This document shows, one piece after another, positions 9,007 through 18,341 of a stretch of 64,000 nucleotides of DNA. Origin of the DNA: CAXBGS01 sp963975425 (lineage in GTDB: Bacteria; Planctomycetota; Planctomycetia; Pirellulales; Pirellulaceae); the NCBI GenBank assembly GCA_963975425.1, contig CAXBGS010000001.1:124001-188000 (forward strand). Reading direction: 5' to 3'. Each line of letters begins with the position of its first letter. Within the stretch, counting starts at the first letter, position 1. The notes under the pieces were generated by a model. The model was not told the origin of the DNA and ran no database searches. It worked only from the letters and a program-made list of their open reading frames with translations. A program made the position numbers and the translations under genes.

Positions 9007-11772
9007 CTAACGGCCGATTGCCCGATTGACACGATTGACATCCAAATGCCGCTCCTGCCCGACCGTGTCCGGCAATCGCGAGTCCCAAGGCCGGCACGCT
9101 CGTTTGAGCGGTCCATGCAACAATGGACTCGTTGCACGTTCATAGTCGATCACATCGCGCTCGGTTGCTGGACCACACTCGATAATATGGGGAATCAGTG
9201 TCACGATGATCTCGCTGCGACGACGTCTGAGTTCGCGGCGTTGAAAAAGTTTTCCAACGTGCTTGACGTCGCCAAGCCAAGGCAACTTGTGAATGACGGT
9301 TCGATCGGTTTCTTGAATCAATCCACCGATCACAACGCCTTGGTGATTGTCTAGCAGAACCGAAGTCTCGACTTCACGCGTTTCTTCTTCCGGCAACAGC
9401 GTGTCCGGATTGATTTGCCCATCGCTGACTTCCGGTTTGACTTGCATCATCACTTGATTATCACGACTGATCGTCGGTGTTACTTGCAAGACGACTCCCG
9501 TATCCAGAAATTTGATGTCTTGGATCGTGGCGGTTTCGGTCACGGTGGCGACGGTAAAGCCAAGTTGTTGACCGACTTGGATCCGAGCGTTCTGTCCGTT
9601 GACGACCATCACGCGAGGGGAAGCCAATGTCTTGGAATCGGTCGTGGTTTCGATCGCGTCGATCAATGCGTCGACGCGACTGCCATCAATTTCAGCAAAG
9701 ATCAACGGATTCGATGGCGAGGCGATCGAATCAGCCAAACCGAAGGAACCGACGGTCAAGTCGCCGCTAATGAAGGCCTCGATATTGATGCCGTGCATCA
9801 TGTCATCGCTGAGTTCGACTTCGAGCACATGCGCCTCGATCATCACCTGCCGAGGTGGGCGATCGGCCTGCAGAATGTAATCTTCGATCTGCGCGATCGC
9901 CTCGGGCGTATCCACGACGACAATGGTTTCATTGGTCCGAAGATTATCGTCCGCGCTCATTTGAGTCACATAAGCATTGCCAATCGGTGAGAGCAATCCT
10001 TGCACGGCCGGATCCAACGCATCTGCTCGCGCGAAATCTAACGGAAACAGTCGTACCTCGCGTGACTCGTTTGGCAAACCGTCGCCCGGGTAGATGTAAA
10101 TCAATCCTTCTTCGGTTCGCGCCTTTAACTTGCACATTCTCAGAACGCCGTTTAGCGTCTCGGTGGCAGTCAACCCTTGAATGTTGGCCGAGATGGTACC
10201 TGTCACATCCGGCGAGACCAAAATGTTCATCTTGTATCCGCGAGCTAACATCTCAAACACCGTACGGACGTCGGCGTTGTTGACGTTTAGCGAGACACTC
10301 TCTGTGTCACTTTCCGCGGCACCGACGAACGGCCAATTCGCGGCAACATGTTCGACCGGTGATGAAATGATCGCGACGTCGTCAACAACCGTGTCCTCGA
10401 CGGCAACCATTTGCACGGGCGTCGCCTCGACGCGCGGCGTTTGAACGGGTGCTGACTGCACATGAACAGGCGCAGCCGGCTGCTTATCGAGGGGCGCCAC
10501 GTCAACGGGCATCGTGTCGACGGGCAACGTGTCAACGAGCATCGTGTCGTCGGGCAACGTGTCAACGAGCTTTGTGTTGTCGGGCATCGTGTCGACGGGT
10601 GCGGTATTAACAAGCGAGGATGGTACCGGGGCGTTCGCAACCGAGGTATTCATGGACGGCGTTGCACGTTGCACTGCGCTGGGATTCGCAGTGTGTTCTT
10701 GTGAACGGCCCAACGCCATCGACAGCGTCTCGGTGGCGGATGATTCGGCGGGCACCTCGGTAAGCTCGGTTGACTTTGGTGTCGGGCGCCGAGTATGCGT
10801 CGGCAAGATCGGTTTCGCCAAAGTCGGCGGGACATCGGTCGCATTCACGATATTCGGCTGGGCTTTTACGATCGTCGCGTCTGCGATGGGCTCTGCAAGC
10901 CGCTTGCCAGTGCCGTGTTTTCCAACGTTGATTTTGGCAAAGTCACCAGCGGCGACCGGTTCAGAGGTGGACGACGTTCCTGATTGGGCCAATTCCGTAG
11001 GATCGAACTGGGGAAGTTGCTTGGAATCGTCATTGGCTGGTTCATCCATATCCATCTGACGAACGTAGACCGGCGACATCAGTTCATCGACATCGAGAGC
11101 CACCAGCCGGATCAATCCGGGCAAGGCGCTCATCTGTGCCGTATCCCAGGCCAATCGATCACTAGATTGTTGCGAAAGCAATAGCGTTTCGCGTGACTCG
11201 TGTAGTTTGCGGTACGCCTCGGCGACGTCACCTTTGGCAACGTGCATCGAATCAATGATCGGATCCAATGCGATCGCATCAGGATCGACACGGACGTGCA
11301 CCGGTGCTTTCCGTAACGACCTGGTCGATTCGCGCATCGCCAAAATCGCCTGTTCGCTGGAAATGATTCTCATCAGCGAAGGTCGAATACGATGGTTCTC
11401 TTGCATCCGGACAAAGCTATCGATACCGCTGTGGGCAAGCGAAACATCGGTGTCAAAGGCTAGCCACTGCTGCAGCAGAACTGCCTGCGGCGAATTCGTC
11501 ATTGACTCGGCGTGAACCGTAACGCCCGCTGTCGGCACGGGCTCTTTGCCCCACGAAAATGACTCAAAAACACACGTTCCGATCGCCCAGGAAATCAATA
11601 AGCAAACTACCGCTCGTGACTGTGTTCGCGCCGGCGGTGTGTGATTCAATTTGATTCCTGTTCCAAGTGTGCCGTGAACCTGTGCGTTGATCGATGAAGT
11701 CGTCCCACCCAAAATGTCAACGCTCGGACGATCGCCCGGGCGAATGATCGATAGGTTTCCGTTCCACTTCAT
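9007..11772 (-). CDS. secretin (GspD/PilQ-type outer-membrane channel)
   Basis: 921 residues from ATG 11772. An alternative TTG at 11649, with AGGA in front, would place the hydrophobic export segment (AVVCLLISWAIGTCVF) near the N-terminus and give 880 residues. The first half is low-complexity and includes a VDT(L/M)P repeat. Then come a secretin N-domain (VSLNVNNADVRTVFEMLARG), a ring domain (VRLFPLDFARADAL) and the C-terminal secretin core with KLPWLGDVKHVGKLF and EIIVTLIPHII. It should form a large outer-membrane pore for type II secretion or type IV-like pili. A GspF homologue lies 289 bases upstream on the same strand, but no ATPase or pseudopilin is seen in the window. Confidence 0.9.
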   Translation of the reverse strand: MKWNGNLSIIRPGDRPSVDILGGTTSSINAQVHGTLGTGIKLNHTPPARTQSRAVVCLLISWAIGTCVFESFSWGKEPVPTAGVTVHAESMTNSPQAVLLQQWLAFDTDVSLAHSGIDSFVRMQENHRIRPSLMRIISSEQAILAMRESTRSLRKAPVHVRVDPDAIALDPIIDSMHVAKGDVAEAYRKLHESRETLLLSQQSSDRLAWDTAQMSALPGLIRLVALDVDELMSPVYVRQMDMDEPANDDSKQLPQFDPTELAQSGTSSTSEPVAAGDFAKINVGKHGTGKRLAEPIADATIVKAQPNIVNATDVPPTLAKPILPTHTRRPTPKSTELTEVPAESSATETLSMALGRSQEHTANPSAVQRATPSMNTSVANAPVPSSLVNTAPVDTMPDNTKLVDTLPDDTMLVDTLPVDTMPVDVAPLDKQPAAPVHVQSAPVQTPRVEATPVQMVAVEDTVVDDVAIISSPVEHVAANWPFVGAAESDTESVSLNVNNADVRTVFEMLARGYKMNILVSPDVTGTISANIQGLTATETLNGVLRMCKLKARTEEGLIYIYPGDGLPNESREVRLFPLDFARADALDPAVQGLLSPIGNAYVTQMSADDNLRTNETIVVVDTPEAIAQIEDYILQADRPPRQVMIEAHVLEVELSDDMMHGINIEAFISGDLTVGSFGLADSIASPSNPLIFAEIDGSRVDALIDAIETTTDSKTLASPRVMVVNGQNARIQVGQQLGFTVATVTETATIQDIKFLDTGVVLQVTPTISRDNQVMMQVKPEVSDGQINPDTLLPEEETREVETSVLLDNHQGVVIGGLIQETDRTVIHKLPWLGDVKHVGKLFQRRELRRRRSEIIVTLIPHIIECGPATERDVIDYERATSPLLHGPLKRACRPWDSRLPDTVGQERHLDVNRVNRAIGR
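10490..10610 (-). repeat. VDT(L/M)P-encoding imperfect tandem repeat inside the secretin gene
   Basis: On the minus strand this stretch encodes repeated VDTMP, VDTLP, DDTML, VDTLP, VDTMP and VDVAP blocks, visible on the plus strand as recurrent cgtgtc(g/a)acg phrases 15-18 bases apart. It falls in the disordered N-terminal half of the secretin and may vary in copy number by slippage. Confidence 0.65.
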
Positions 11773-12061
11773 ACCAATGCTCTCTTTGTCTCAAGCGACA
11801 GGAACGAACGAACACTCCTCGCATGAGGGTGAGATCGGTACTTGCGGTGGTTGGGGATAAGCCACACAACCGGAACATACCGAAGGTATCAGAAGGCGTG
11901 CACCGATACTCGGAATTACCTCGATGAACGGCAAAGACCACAAACCATCACCAGTCGCTACAGCTTTCCAGACTCATCGAGTCGGCTGATGCGTTGCGAC
12001 TTAGCGATACACCGGAGAGCACAGGCGGTTTGCGACGTGTCCGCCAGCGACCAAGGTTGCT

Positions 12062-13102
12062 TTAGATGCCTTGCAAGGCCTCGCTGTAGACGCCGGCGAT
12101 ATTCATCACCAAACGGATGATCAAAAAGATCATGACCAAAACGACAAACAGCCAGATCATCCCGGAAGCAAAACCGGCGATCGTTTTCATGGCCATTTTC
12201 GCCCGCTGGTCGTACTCCTTGGCCAACCCATCGATTGATTCAGCGTCCGTCCCCGAGAGTTCGGCGATCTCGATGAACGACAGATAATCGTCGGGAAAAA
12301 TCTTTGTTGCACGCAAAGCATCCGCGAGTGTCGCACCGTTGCGAATCGCTTTTTCCGCTTTGCTGGCACCACTTTGGTAATACTCACTGGCGGTGCTGTC
12401 GAGTGCCAAGGCAATCGATCGAATGGGGTCCAAGCCGGATTCTAAAGCGAGAGACAACGTCCAAGAGAATCGCGATAGCGTGATCGTTTGGATAGCTCGA
12501 CCAATGACCGGAATTTTGTACAGCAACGGAAAAAGATTCTGTAGCCCGAGCACATTGCGTAGGAATGCCCACACGATGCAGCCGACGATCCCAAAAAAGA
12601 TTGCGATGTAAGCCCAGAACCAAAGGACACCGGTGGGGCCGCGTAAATTAAAGCCCAACATATCGGCCATCGGTCCACCCGTCGGTGAACTGATCATTCC
12701 CATGATTAGGATCAGCAACGAAATCACGACGATTCCGCCGAACAATTGCAGCGCAGGCCACGTGATCGAACTGATGAACGCGCGCCGCAGCTTTAGCTGA
12801 TTTTCGTAGTGTTCCGCGAGCGACAAGAATGTCCGCTCAAGCTTGCCGGTTGCCTCGCCAACGCGGGTCATCGCGACCAATAATTCGGGAAAGAAACGCC
12901 CCTGTTTGCTCATGGCGTCGCTGATCGGTTCGCCTTCCATGATCTCGTCATGAACGCCCTTCATCGCGGCGCGTTGACGGGAGGCTCCGTTTTTCGCTTC
13001 ACTCTCGAGCAATCGCAGCAGGTCCGCGCCAGCCCGAATCCCTGTGCCGAATCGCCGACAGAACGTACCGACTGCCGGCAAACTCATTTGCTGAAAAAAC
13101 AC
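12062..13102 (-). CDS. type II secretion / type IV pilus inner-membrane protein (GspF/PilC family)
   Basis: 346 residues containing two GspF domains in tandem, each with the helical pattern seen in the family: FCRRFGTGIRAGADLLRLLE...FFPELLVAMTRVGEATGKLE, then FSWTLSLALESGLDPIRSIALAL...FPDDYLSFIEIAELSGTDAES. Three hydrophobic segments (near residues 115-135, 160-185 and at the C-terminus) fit an inner-membrane platform protein. It would anchor the assembly ATPase and pilins. It precedes the secretin on the same strand with a 289-base gap, which suggests a split secretion-system locus whose remaining genes lie elsewhere in the genome. Confidence 0.88.
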   Translation of the reverse strand: MFFQQMSLPAVGTFCRRFGTGIRAGADLLRLLESEAKNGASRQRAAMKGVHDEIMEGEPISDAMSKQGRFFPELLVAMTRVGEATGKLERTFLSLAEHYENQLKLRRAFISSITWPALQLFGGIVVISLLILIMGMISSPTGGPMADMLGFNLRGPTGVLWFWAYIAIFFGIVGCIVWAFLRNVLGLQNLFPLLYKIPVIGRAIQTITLSRFSWTLSLALESGLDPIRSIALALDSTASEYYQSGASKAEKAIRNGATLADALRATKIFPDDYLSFIEIAELSGTDAESIDGLAKEYDQRAKMAMKTIAGFASGMIWLFVVLVMIFLIIRLVMNIAGVYSEALQGI

Positions 13103-13196
13103 GGGTCTGCGATGCCTCGATCGTTCCGGGTGCGTTGCATGACGATCCGCCTATTGTGATCGATATGCGACGTCAAAGATATGATCCGATCACGAA

Positions 13197-13598
13197 TCAG
13201 GCTGCCCGCCGGTCGTGTATCGCAGTCCCCGAGGTCGATCGATCCCCAAATCGAGAAATCTCGGTCAAGATTTCATCAAGTTGAATCAGTTGCTCGGCCG
13301 CCGGCTGCGACGCGTCCAACATAATGGTCCTGACACCGCGTATTTCGCACCAAGATGCTTGTTCGCCGTCGAGCCACTCGGTCCGCACCACCAAACCGCG
13401 AGACTGAATATCGACGATCCGGTCTCGAAGACGTTCGACGACATTTTTCTGGTCGGTATCGACGCCGGCGCCTGAGCCCACCGGGCGAATGCGGTAATCC
13501 GAGCGTCCAGCGGCGTTAGCGTCGGATCGGACACGAATTCGAGCGGATGTGATTTCGCGTTTCACGACAAATTGATCCCGAGACAGGGCCCACCGCAA
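13197..13598 (-). CDS. small hypothetical protein
   Basis: 133 residues with no family I recognise. The sequence has balanced composition with a plausible fold (beta strands REITSARIRVRSDAN..., an amphipathic helix PAAEQLIQLDEILTEISRFGD), and the strand agrees with GspF next to it. The first about 15 residues may be extra, since several later start codons exist. No signal peptide or membrane segment is seen. It lies 94 bases upstream of gspF-like and is divergent from the histidine kinase gene. It could be a planctomycete-specific cytosolic protein or, less likely, a chance frame. Confidence 0.5.
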   Translation of the reverse strand: MRWALSRDQFVVKREITSARIRVRSDANAAGRSDYRIRPVGSGAGVDTDQKNVVERLRDRIVDIQSRGLVVRTEWLDGEQASWCEIRGVRTIMLDASQPAAEQLIQLDEILTEISRFGDRSTSGTAIHDRRAA

Positions 13599-13785
13599 TG
13601 GACCTTGGCGGTGAGTGCTGGACAGATAACTTGTGCCGATTCGTAAATTGTACGGCTAACGGTGCAACATCTTTAGCAGATTCCCCGTCACCGACGATAG
13701 ATCAACCAAGGCGATGATCGTATTCGTACACTTCGTCAAAATCCTTCGTTCCACCGAGTCGCTTCGGAATTCAAACAGAGCCTCT

Positions 13786-14568
13786 ATGCAAACGCCGTCA
13801 TCTGAATTGTCCGATCGCGAAACTCAACAGTACATCGATCACCTGAAGGGTGAATTGCGAAAGATGCAATCGCTCGCGGCGCTAGGCGAATTGACCGGAA
13901 CGGCGACGCACGAGTTCAACAACGTCCTGATGACAATCTTGAACTATGCGAAACTGGGGCTGCGAAATCGCGACGATGAAAGTCGTGAACGAGCCCTCAC
14001 AAAGATTCTCGAAGCATCCGAGCGTGCGGCGAAAATCACGTCGACGATTTTGGCACAGGCACGAAACCGCGGCGATTCACTGGAACCGACCGACTTGGGC
14101 CAGATCGTCGAAGATTCGATGGTGCTGCTGGAGCGAGAAATGCGGAAGTATCGCATCGCCGTCGAAACGGAAATCGATCCAAACGCGCCCGCAGCGCTCG
14201 CCAGCGGCAATCAGATTCAGCGTGTGATCTTGAATCTGTTGATCAATGCCCGACAAGCGATGCCCGAGGGAGGCACCATTTTGGTGCGATTGGCATCGGG
14301 CAGCGACAAGGATTTTGTGGAATTGACCGTTCGCGATTCTGGTTGCGGTATTCCACAGGAAAAGCTTCCTAAAATCTTTGACGCGTTTTATTCGACCAAG
14401 CAGGGTCCAGATGAATCAGGCAAAGGCGGCACCGGGTTGGGGCTTGCCGCTTGTAAAGAGATCATTGACATGCACAGCGGGCGGATCCGAGTCGAAAGCA
14501 CGGTCGGTCGCGGAACCGCATTCATCATCCGCTTGCCGATCGCAAAGGATCAGCAAGCGGCGGCCTAG
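13786..14568 (+). CDS. soluble sensor histidine kinase
   Basis: 260 residues from the ATG at 13786; the longer frame from 13714 adds 24 residues without support. A short coiled coil (YIDHLKGELRKMQSLAALGELTG) leads to the H box THEFNNVL with the phospho-accepting His, the N box LNLLINARQAM, the G1 box DSGCGIP, the F box (FDAFYSTK) and the G2 box GGTGLGLAACKEI. The arrangement is that of NtrB/HWE-like orphan kinases without a membrane sensor. It has no adjacent response regulator, so it would work with a partner encoded elsewhere, possibly one of the REC proteins near 22-25 kb. Confidence 0.88.
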   Translation: MQTPSSELSDRETQQYIDHLKGELRKMQSLAALGELTGTATHEFNNVLMTILNYAKLGLRNRDDESRERALTKILEASERAAKITSTILAQARNRGDSLEPTDLGQIVEDSMVLLEREMRKYRIAVETEIDPNAPAALASGNQIQRVILNLLINARQAMPEGGTILVRLASGSDKDFVELTVRDSGCGIPQEKLPKIFDAFYSTKQGPDESGKGGTGLGLAACKEIIDMHSGRIRVESTVGRGTAFIIRLPIAKDQQAAA

Positions 14569-14638
14569 TCACCGGTGCGATGTTAACGCGACAAGACCGA
14601 TTCGCCATCGGTGCTACACCGCGACGGTCCGTGTCAAT

Positions 14639-15352
14639 TCAAGGAATTTCCAGCAGCTCGACTTCGAACACCAACACTTCGTTGGGACCGATGGCTCCGG
14701 GACGACCTTGCGGTCCGTAGGCGAGGTCCGAGGGGATGTACATCATCCACTTGCTGCCGACCTTCATTTTTTGCAGCCCTTCTTGCCAGCCCTTGATGAC
14801 TTGGCCGACACGGAACGTGGCAGGTTCGCCACGATCAACGCTGCTGTCAAACGTGTCTTCGTTGATTAGCTTGCCGGTGTAATGCACCGTCACGGTATCC
14901 GAAAGTGAAGGCGACCCACCGTCACCTTTCTTCAGGACTTTGTACTGCAGTCCGCTTTCGGTGGTCTCGACGCCTTCCTTCTTGGCATTCTCGGCTAGAA
15001 ACTTGGCGCCTTTCGTTTTGTTTTCTTCGGCAAGCTTGGCGACTTCTTGTTGACGCTCTTGCTGTCGAGTGCGAAGCAACGCCTCGATTTTGCCGCTCGC
15101 TTCTTGCAAATCGGCTGTATCAAGTGCCGGTTTCTTTCCAGACAACGCATCGGCAATGCCGGCCGCAAGTGCTTCGACGTCAAAGTCGCCAGTCTTGAAA
15201 CCTTGTTGAGCCATTTGTTGGCCGACCGAAACGCCCAAGAAGTATCCGATCGGGTCGGTTTCGTCGGATTCTTGAGCCATTGCAATCGGTGCCGTGTAAG
15301 TCGCCAGCCCGGCAGCCAACAGTGCGCCGAGATATGTCAGTCGAAAGGACAT
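14639..15352 (-). CDS. periplasmic FKBP-type peptidyl-prolyl cis-trans isomerase (Mip/FkpA-like)
   Basis: 237 residues. The signal peptide MSFRLTYLGALLAAGLATYTAPIAMA is followed by an FKBP N-terminal dimerisation domain (YFLGVSVGQQMAQQGF...) and a long charged helix rich in Gln, Glu and Lys. The FKBP domain occupies residues about 140-237 with VTVHYTGKL, GEPATFRVGQVIKGWQEGLQKM and IPSDLAYGPQG. The spacing and key aromatic residues match active FKBPs. It would speed proline isomerisation and folding of exported proteins. It converges with the histidine kinase gene 70 bases away and has 235 bases of own upstream DNA. Confidence 0.95.
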   Translation of the reverse strand: MSFRLTYLGALLAAGLATYTAPIAMAQESDETDPIGYFLGVSVGQQMAQQGFKTGDFDVEALAAGIADALSGKKPALDTADLQEASGKIEALLRTRQQERQQEVAKLAEENKTKGAKFLAENAKKEGVETTESGLQYKVLKKGDGGSPSLSDTVTVHYTGKLINEDTFDSSVDRGEPATFRVGQVIKGWQEGLQKMKVGSKWMMYIPSDLAYGPQGRPGAIGPNEVLVFEVELLEIP

Positions 15353-15587
15353 TTTGAATTCCTAGGGTGTAAAGCTCCTGCAAAGCGATCAGTCCATTTG
15401 CAGAGCTACGTTGGGAGGGTCCGCAGCTTACAAACCATGCCGCGGAGGCACGAGGATACATCAACCATCATGCAACATCGGTCCAGAATACCAGCGGCAG
15501 CGAATTTCGGCACCGCCCGTACCCGCTGACGAGCCCGAGAATGCTGGAAAACGAACGAATCGGACACGGAGACGTCGGGAACTAACC

Positions 15588-16697
15588 TTACTTTTGCGAA
15601 AAAAACGCGGCAACGATGGCCAGCAAAATTACCACCGCGATCACTGCGATGCGGCCCCATCCAATGTCCTTCGCGACCACACCCTGTCGTTGTTTGGCGA
15701 TCTGGCTTAATAGGATTTCATGCCCCAGCGCGGCAACCGAATCAGCCCCACGCATCTCGCCCGTCGCTGCCTGGTCCGCGTTGTTGGAATCGTCGCCTGA
15801 ATCGCTGTGCGCGTCACGCGGTGGGAGGCCCCAGTCGCCTCGTTCGGACACCTGTTCGCCCAAACTGATCATCACACCTTGGACTTGCCGCGCGTTAAAC
15901 GGTCGGTCGTCAGGTTTTTTTGCCAACAATTCGTTGACGATGGTGTCCAGTGAATCGGGACAATCAGCAGCCAACGATTTCACGCGCGGCGCGGTCGCAC
16001 GAAGATGTTGCTCAAACAGCAACGGTGCATTCTCGCCGCTGAACGGTGCTTGACCGGTCAACATTTCGAACAGACAGCACCCCAGCGAATACAGATCGGC
16101 CTTGCCGGAAACCATGTCGTCACCGGTGATCTGTTCGGGCGCCATATAGCCGTGCGTCCCCACGGTCATTCCGCTGGCGGATAGATCCGTGTTGTGCAAA
16201 TCCCTGGCGATGCCAAAGTCACCAAGCCTCAGGTCCGCATCGCGGTTGAGAAACAAGTTCGACGGCTTCAGGTCTCGGTGGACGACGCCGTTGTTGTGCG
16301 CACATTGCAACGCGCTGCAAAGCTGCGATCCGATATAGACAACCGCCGGCCAAGGCATTCTGGGTTGCATCTGCAACAAACCCTTGACCGTCCCACCATC
16401 GACCAATTCCATCAGGTAATACAGCGTCCCATCGGTCGATTCGCCACCGCCATAGCAGGTGACGATATTGGGATGGTCAAGTCGCTGCATGACCGAGATT
16501 TCGCGTTTGAATCTTGCGCGAATCAGTGGATCGCGACTAGCGGCAAGATGCAGCTTTTTCAGCGCGTAGGAATGTCCGGTGGATTTTTCTCGACAGGCGT
16601 AAACCGTGCCAACCGTTCCGACACCTAAGATGTCACCCAAGTCGTAGTCGGCGATATTATTCGACGGTGCCACAACTTTCTTTTGATTCTTAGCCAA
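15588..16697 (-). CDS. Hanks-type Ser/Thr protein kinase with C-terminal membrane anchor
   Basis: 369 residues. All kinase landmarks are visible: glycine loop GVGTVGTV, ATP-binding Lys in ALKKL, the helix-C Glu in FKREISVM, HRDLKPSN catalytic loop, DFG, and APEQ. After the kinase domain (about residues 18-270) an acidic, disordered linker leads to one C-terminal hydrophobic helix (IAVIAVVILLAIVAAFF), so the enzyme is tail-anchored with the kinase in the cytoplasm and almost nothing outside. It therefore lacks the external sensor domain of PASTA-type kinases. Substrates are unknown. The following gene on the strand is the FKBP isomerase, 235 bases further. Confidence 0.93.
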   Translation of the reverse strand: MAKNQKKVVAPSNNIADYDLGDILGVGTVGTVYACREKSTGHSYALKKLHLAASRDPLIRARFKREISVMQRLDHPNIVTCYGGGESTDGTLYYLMELVDGGTVKGLLQMQPRMPWPAVVYIGSQLCSALQCAHNNGVVHRDLKPSNLFLNRDADLRLGDFGIARDLHNTDLSASGMTVGTHGYMAPEQITGDDMVSGKADLYSLGCCLFEMLTGQAPFSGENAPLLFEQHLRATAPRVKSLAADCPDSLDTIVNELLAKKPDDRPFNARQVQGVMISLGEQVSERGDWGLPPRDAHSDSGDDSNNADQAATGEMRGADSVAALGHEILLSQIAKQRQGVVAKDIGWGRIAVIAVVILLAIVAAFFSQK

Positions 16698-16853
16698 TGA
16701 AATGCAAATGCCACGATTCCCGAACGAATGTCGGTAGAGTCACGCATCTGCAATTCACCGAAGGAATCAAATCCGGACGCTGGCGGCCCTCGCTCGTATT
16801 CACGAGACGATGGGCCTAGTGTAACTAGCTAAGCCCGCATGCGGTGGCGAGGA

Positions 16854-17168
16854 TCAAACGCCAGCGATTTCTTCAATGCGAACGCGGGTGTGCAATTGGC
16901 GGTGCCCGGTGCGTTTCTTGAAGTGCTTGCGGCGACGAAATTTCTGGACATAGAGCTTTTCGCCTTGTTTCGGCCCCAATACTGAGGCTTTGACGGTCGC
17001 GCCCGCCACTGTGGGCTCGCCCAGCTTCAGGCCTTCGTCGCCACTGACGGCCAAGACTTTCTCGAATGTAATGCTCTCGCCCGAGGGGACTTCGCGGTAA
17101 TCGATGTCGACTTCCATTCCGGGCTGGACGCGGTATTGGCGACCACCGTCAACGATGATGGCATACAT
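16854..17168 (-). CDS. rplU: 50S ribosomal protein L21
   Basis: 104 residues from the ATG at 17168 (MYAIIVDGGRQYRV), the usual L21 length and start; a longer frame to 17252 adds 28 unrelated residues. The family core VQKFRRRKHFKKRTGHRQ for 23S rRNA binding is intact. An AGAGAAA element lies about 6-12 bases upstream. L21 is part of the large subunit. The usual partner rpmA (L27) is not next to it: the next gene downstream on the strand is the Ser/Thr kinase, 156 bases away, and no L27-like sequence is seen in the window. Confidence 0.95.
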   Translation of the reverse strand: MYAIIVDGGRQYRVQPGMEVDIDYREVPSGESITFEKVLAVSGDEGLKLGEPTVAGATVKASVLGPKQGEKLYVQKFRRRKHFKKRTGHRQLHTRVRIEEIAGV

Positions 17169-17345
17169 ATCAATTTCTCTTGTCTTTCGGTCAATTTGCG
17201 CTGAATCGAGCCGCGTAAAATAGCGGATCCGCGGCCGAAGGTACAGGCCCAACCGGACGATTTTGCAAACTGAATTGCCAGATTCGTTCGTAGGGAAATC
17301 CCGCGAGGAGTCTATTTAAGACGTTGGGGGCTGCAGCGATACGCC

Positions 17346-18131
17346 TCAAGGCCACTGGGGGTCTCGACTTTCCAGATACGACCGGATGCCCTCGGTCGCC
17401 GATTCGGTGGTGCAAGCCGCCGCACTATCAGCCGCCGTTGCGGACAACTGCATCATCAAGGTCTCGCCGATCGATTCATTCAGCACTCGCTTGGTCGCCT
17501 GAACCGCCTCACGCGGCGCCTGACTGCACTGAACCGCAATCTCGTTGGCGGCGACCCAGATCTGTGTCGCGTCCACTGGTTCGCAGCATAGCCCCAAACG
17601 ATACGCCTCCTGCGCCGCGACCGGCGTGCCCGTCAGCAGCATCCTCGCGGCAACGGCGGCACCGGCACGAAAGTTCAAAAGCGACCCGGTCGCCCCTCCC
17701 ACCAATCCTCGGCGGACCGCGACGGCACAAAAGGTGGCCTGTTCAGTCGGCACGATGATGTCTGCGGCCAGCGCGAGACCAAATCCGGCGCCGGTTGCCG
17801 TTCCATCGACGGCCGCGATGACGGGCTTGGGCAGTCGCAACACGTCCTCGTACAGTTCAGTTAACTGCAGCCACAACGCATGCCACTGCTGAACCGCATC
17901 GGCCATAGGCAATTCGCTGATTTCTCGCAGCACCTGCAGATCCAGACCGCTGCAGAAGTGTTCGCCTGATCCGGTCAACACAACCGCTCGCACGCGTTTT
18001 TCTTGATGGACATCTGAAATCGCTTGTCGCAAATCTTCGATGACACTCGGGTTCAGGGCGTTGCAGGTATCGGCCCGGTCGAGCAGAAGTGTCGCGACCT
18101 GTTCGTGGATTTTGACGACAACATGCTGCAT
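17346..18131 (-). CDS. enoyl-CoA hydratase/isomerase family protein
   Basis: 261 residues from ATG 18131 (MQHVVVKIHEQVATLLL), the usual crotonase length; a longer open frame to 18299 would run into the terminator of the next gene and is rejected. Crotonase features are present: ADTCNALNP, the first oxyanion loop GSGEHFCSGLDL, the second loop AVDGTATGAGFGLALAADI, and a C-terminal helical segment. In enoyl-CoA hydratases a Glu sits after the second loop; here the corresponding region reads CAVAVRRGLVGG, so hydratase activity is not certain and isomerase or hydrolase roles are possible. It acts on CoA thioesters in the cytoplasm. Confidence 0.87.
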   Translation of the reverse strand: MQHVVVKIHEQVATLLLDRADTCNALNPSVIEDLRQAISDVHQEKRVRAVVLTGSGEHFCSGLDLQVLREISELPMADAVQQWHALWLQLTELYEDVLRLPKPVIAAVDGTATGAGFGLALAADIIVPTEQATFCAVAVRRGLVGGATGSLLNFRAGAAVAARMLLTGTPVAAQEAYRLGLCCEPVDATQIWVAANEIAVQCSQAPREAVQATKRVLNESIGETLMMQLSATAADSAAACTTESATEGIRSYLESRDPQWP

Positions 18132-18237
18132 GACTTGCAAGATCTCGCGGCGGGGAAAGGGACCGTTGTACCGACTGATCTTACCAGTACCGAACGAACT
18201 TACCAGTTTGTGGCACGACCGCTTCGGCCGCCAAACG

Positions 18238-18270
18238 AAAAAACCCCGGAGAACAAAGTTCTCCGGGGTT
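18238..18270 (-). terminator. Rho-independent terminator of the YTV-repeat gene
   Basis: A perfect 13-bp stem (18242-18254 with 18258-18270) and 3-base loop are preceded on the plus strand by six A residues (18238-18243, the last two also in the stem), which read as a T run on the minus strand. It lies 72 bases past the stop of the YTV gene, which transcribes toward it. Confidence 0.88.
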
Positions 18271-18341
18271 CGTGGTTCATTCACTCGGCGGCTGAGCAAT
18301 ACAGCTCAGCGCCGGGTGTTTGAGTGAGTCGTGCAAAACGA

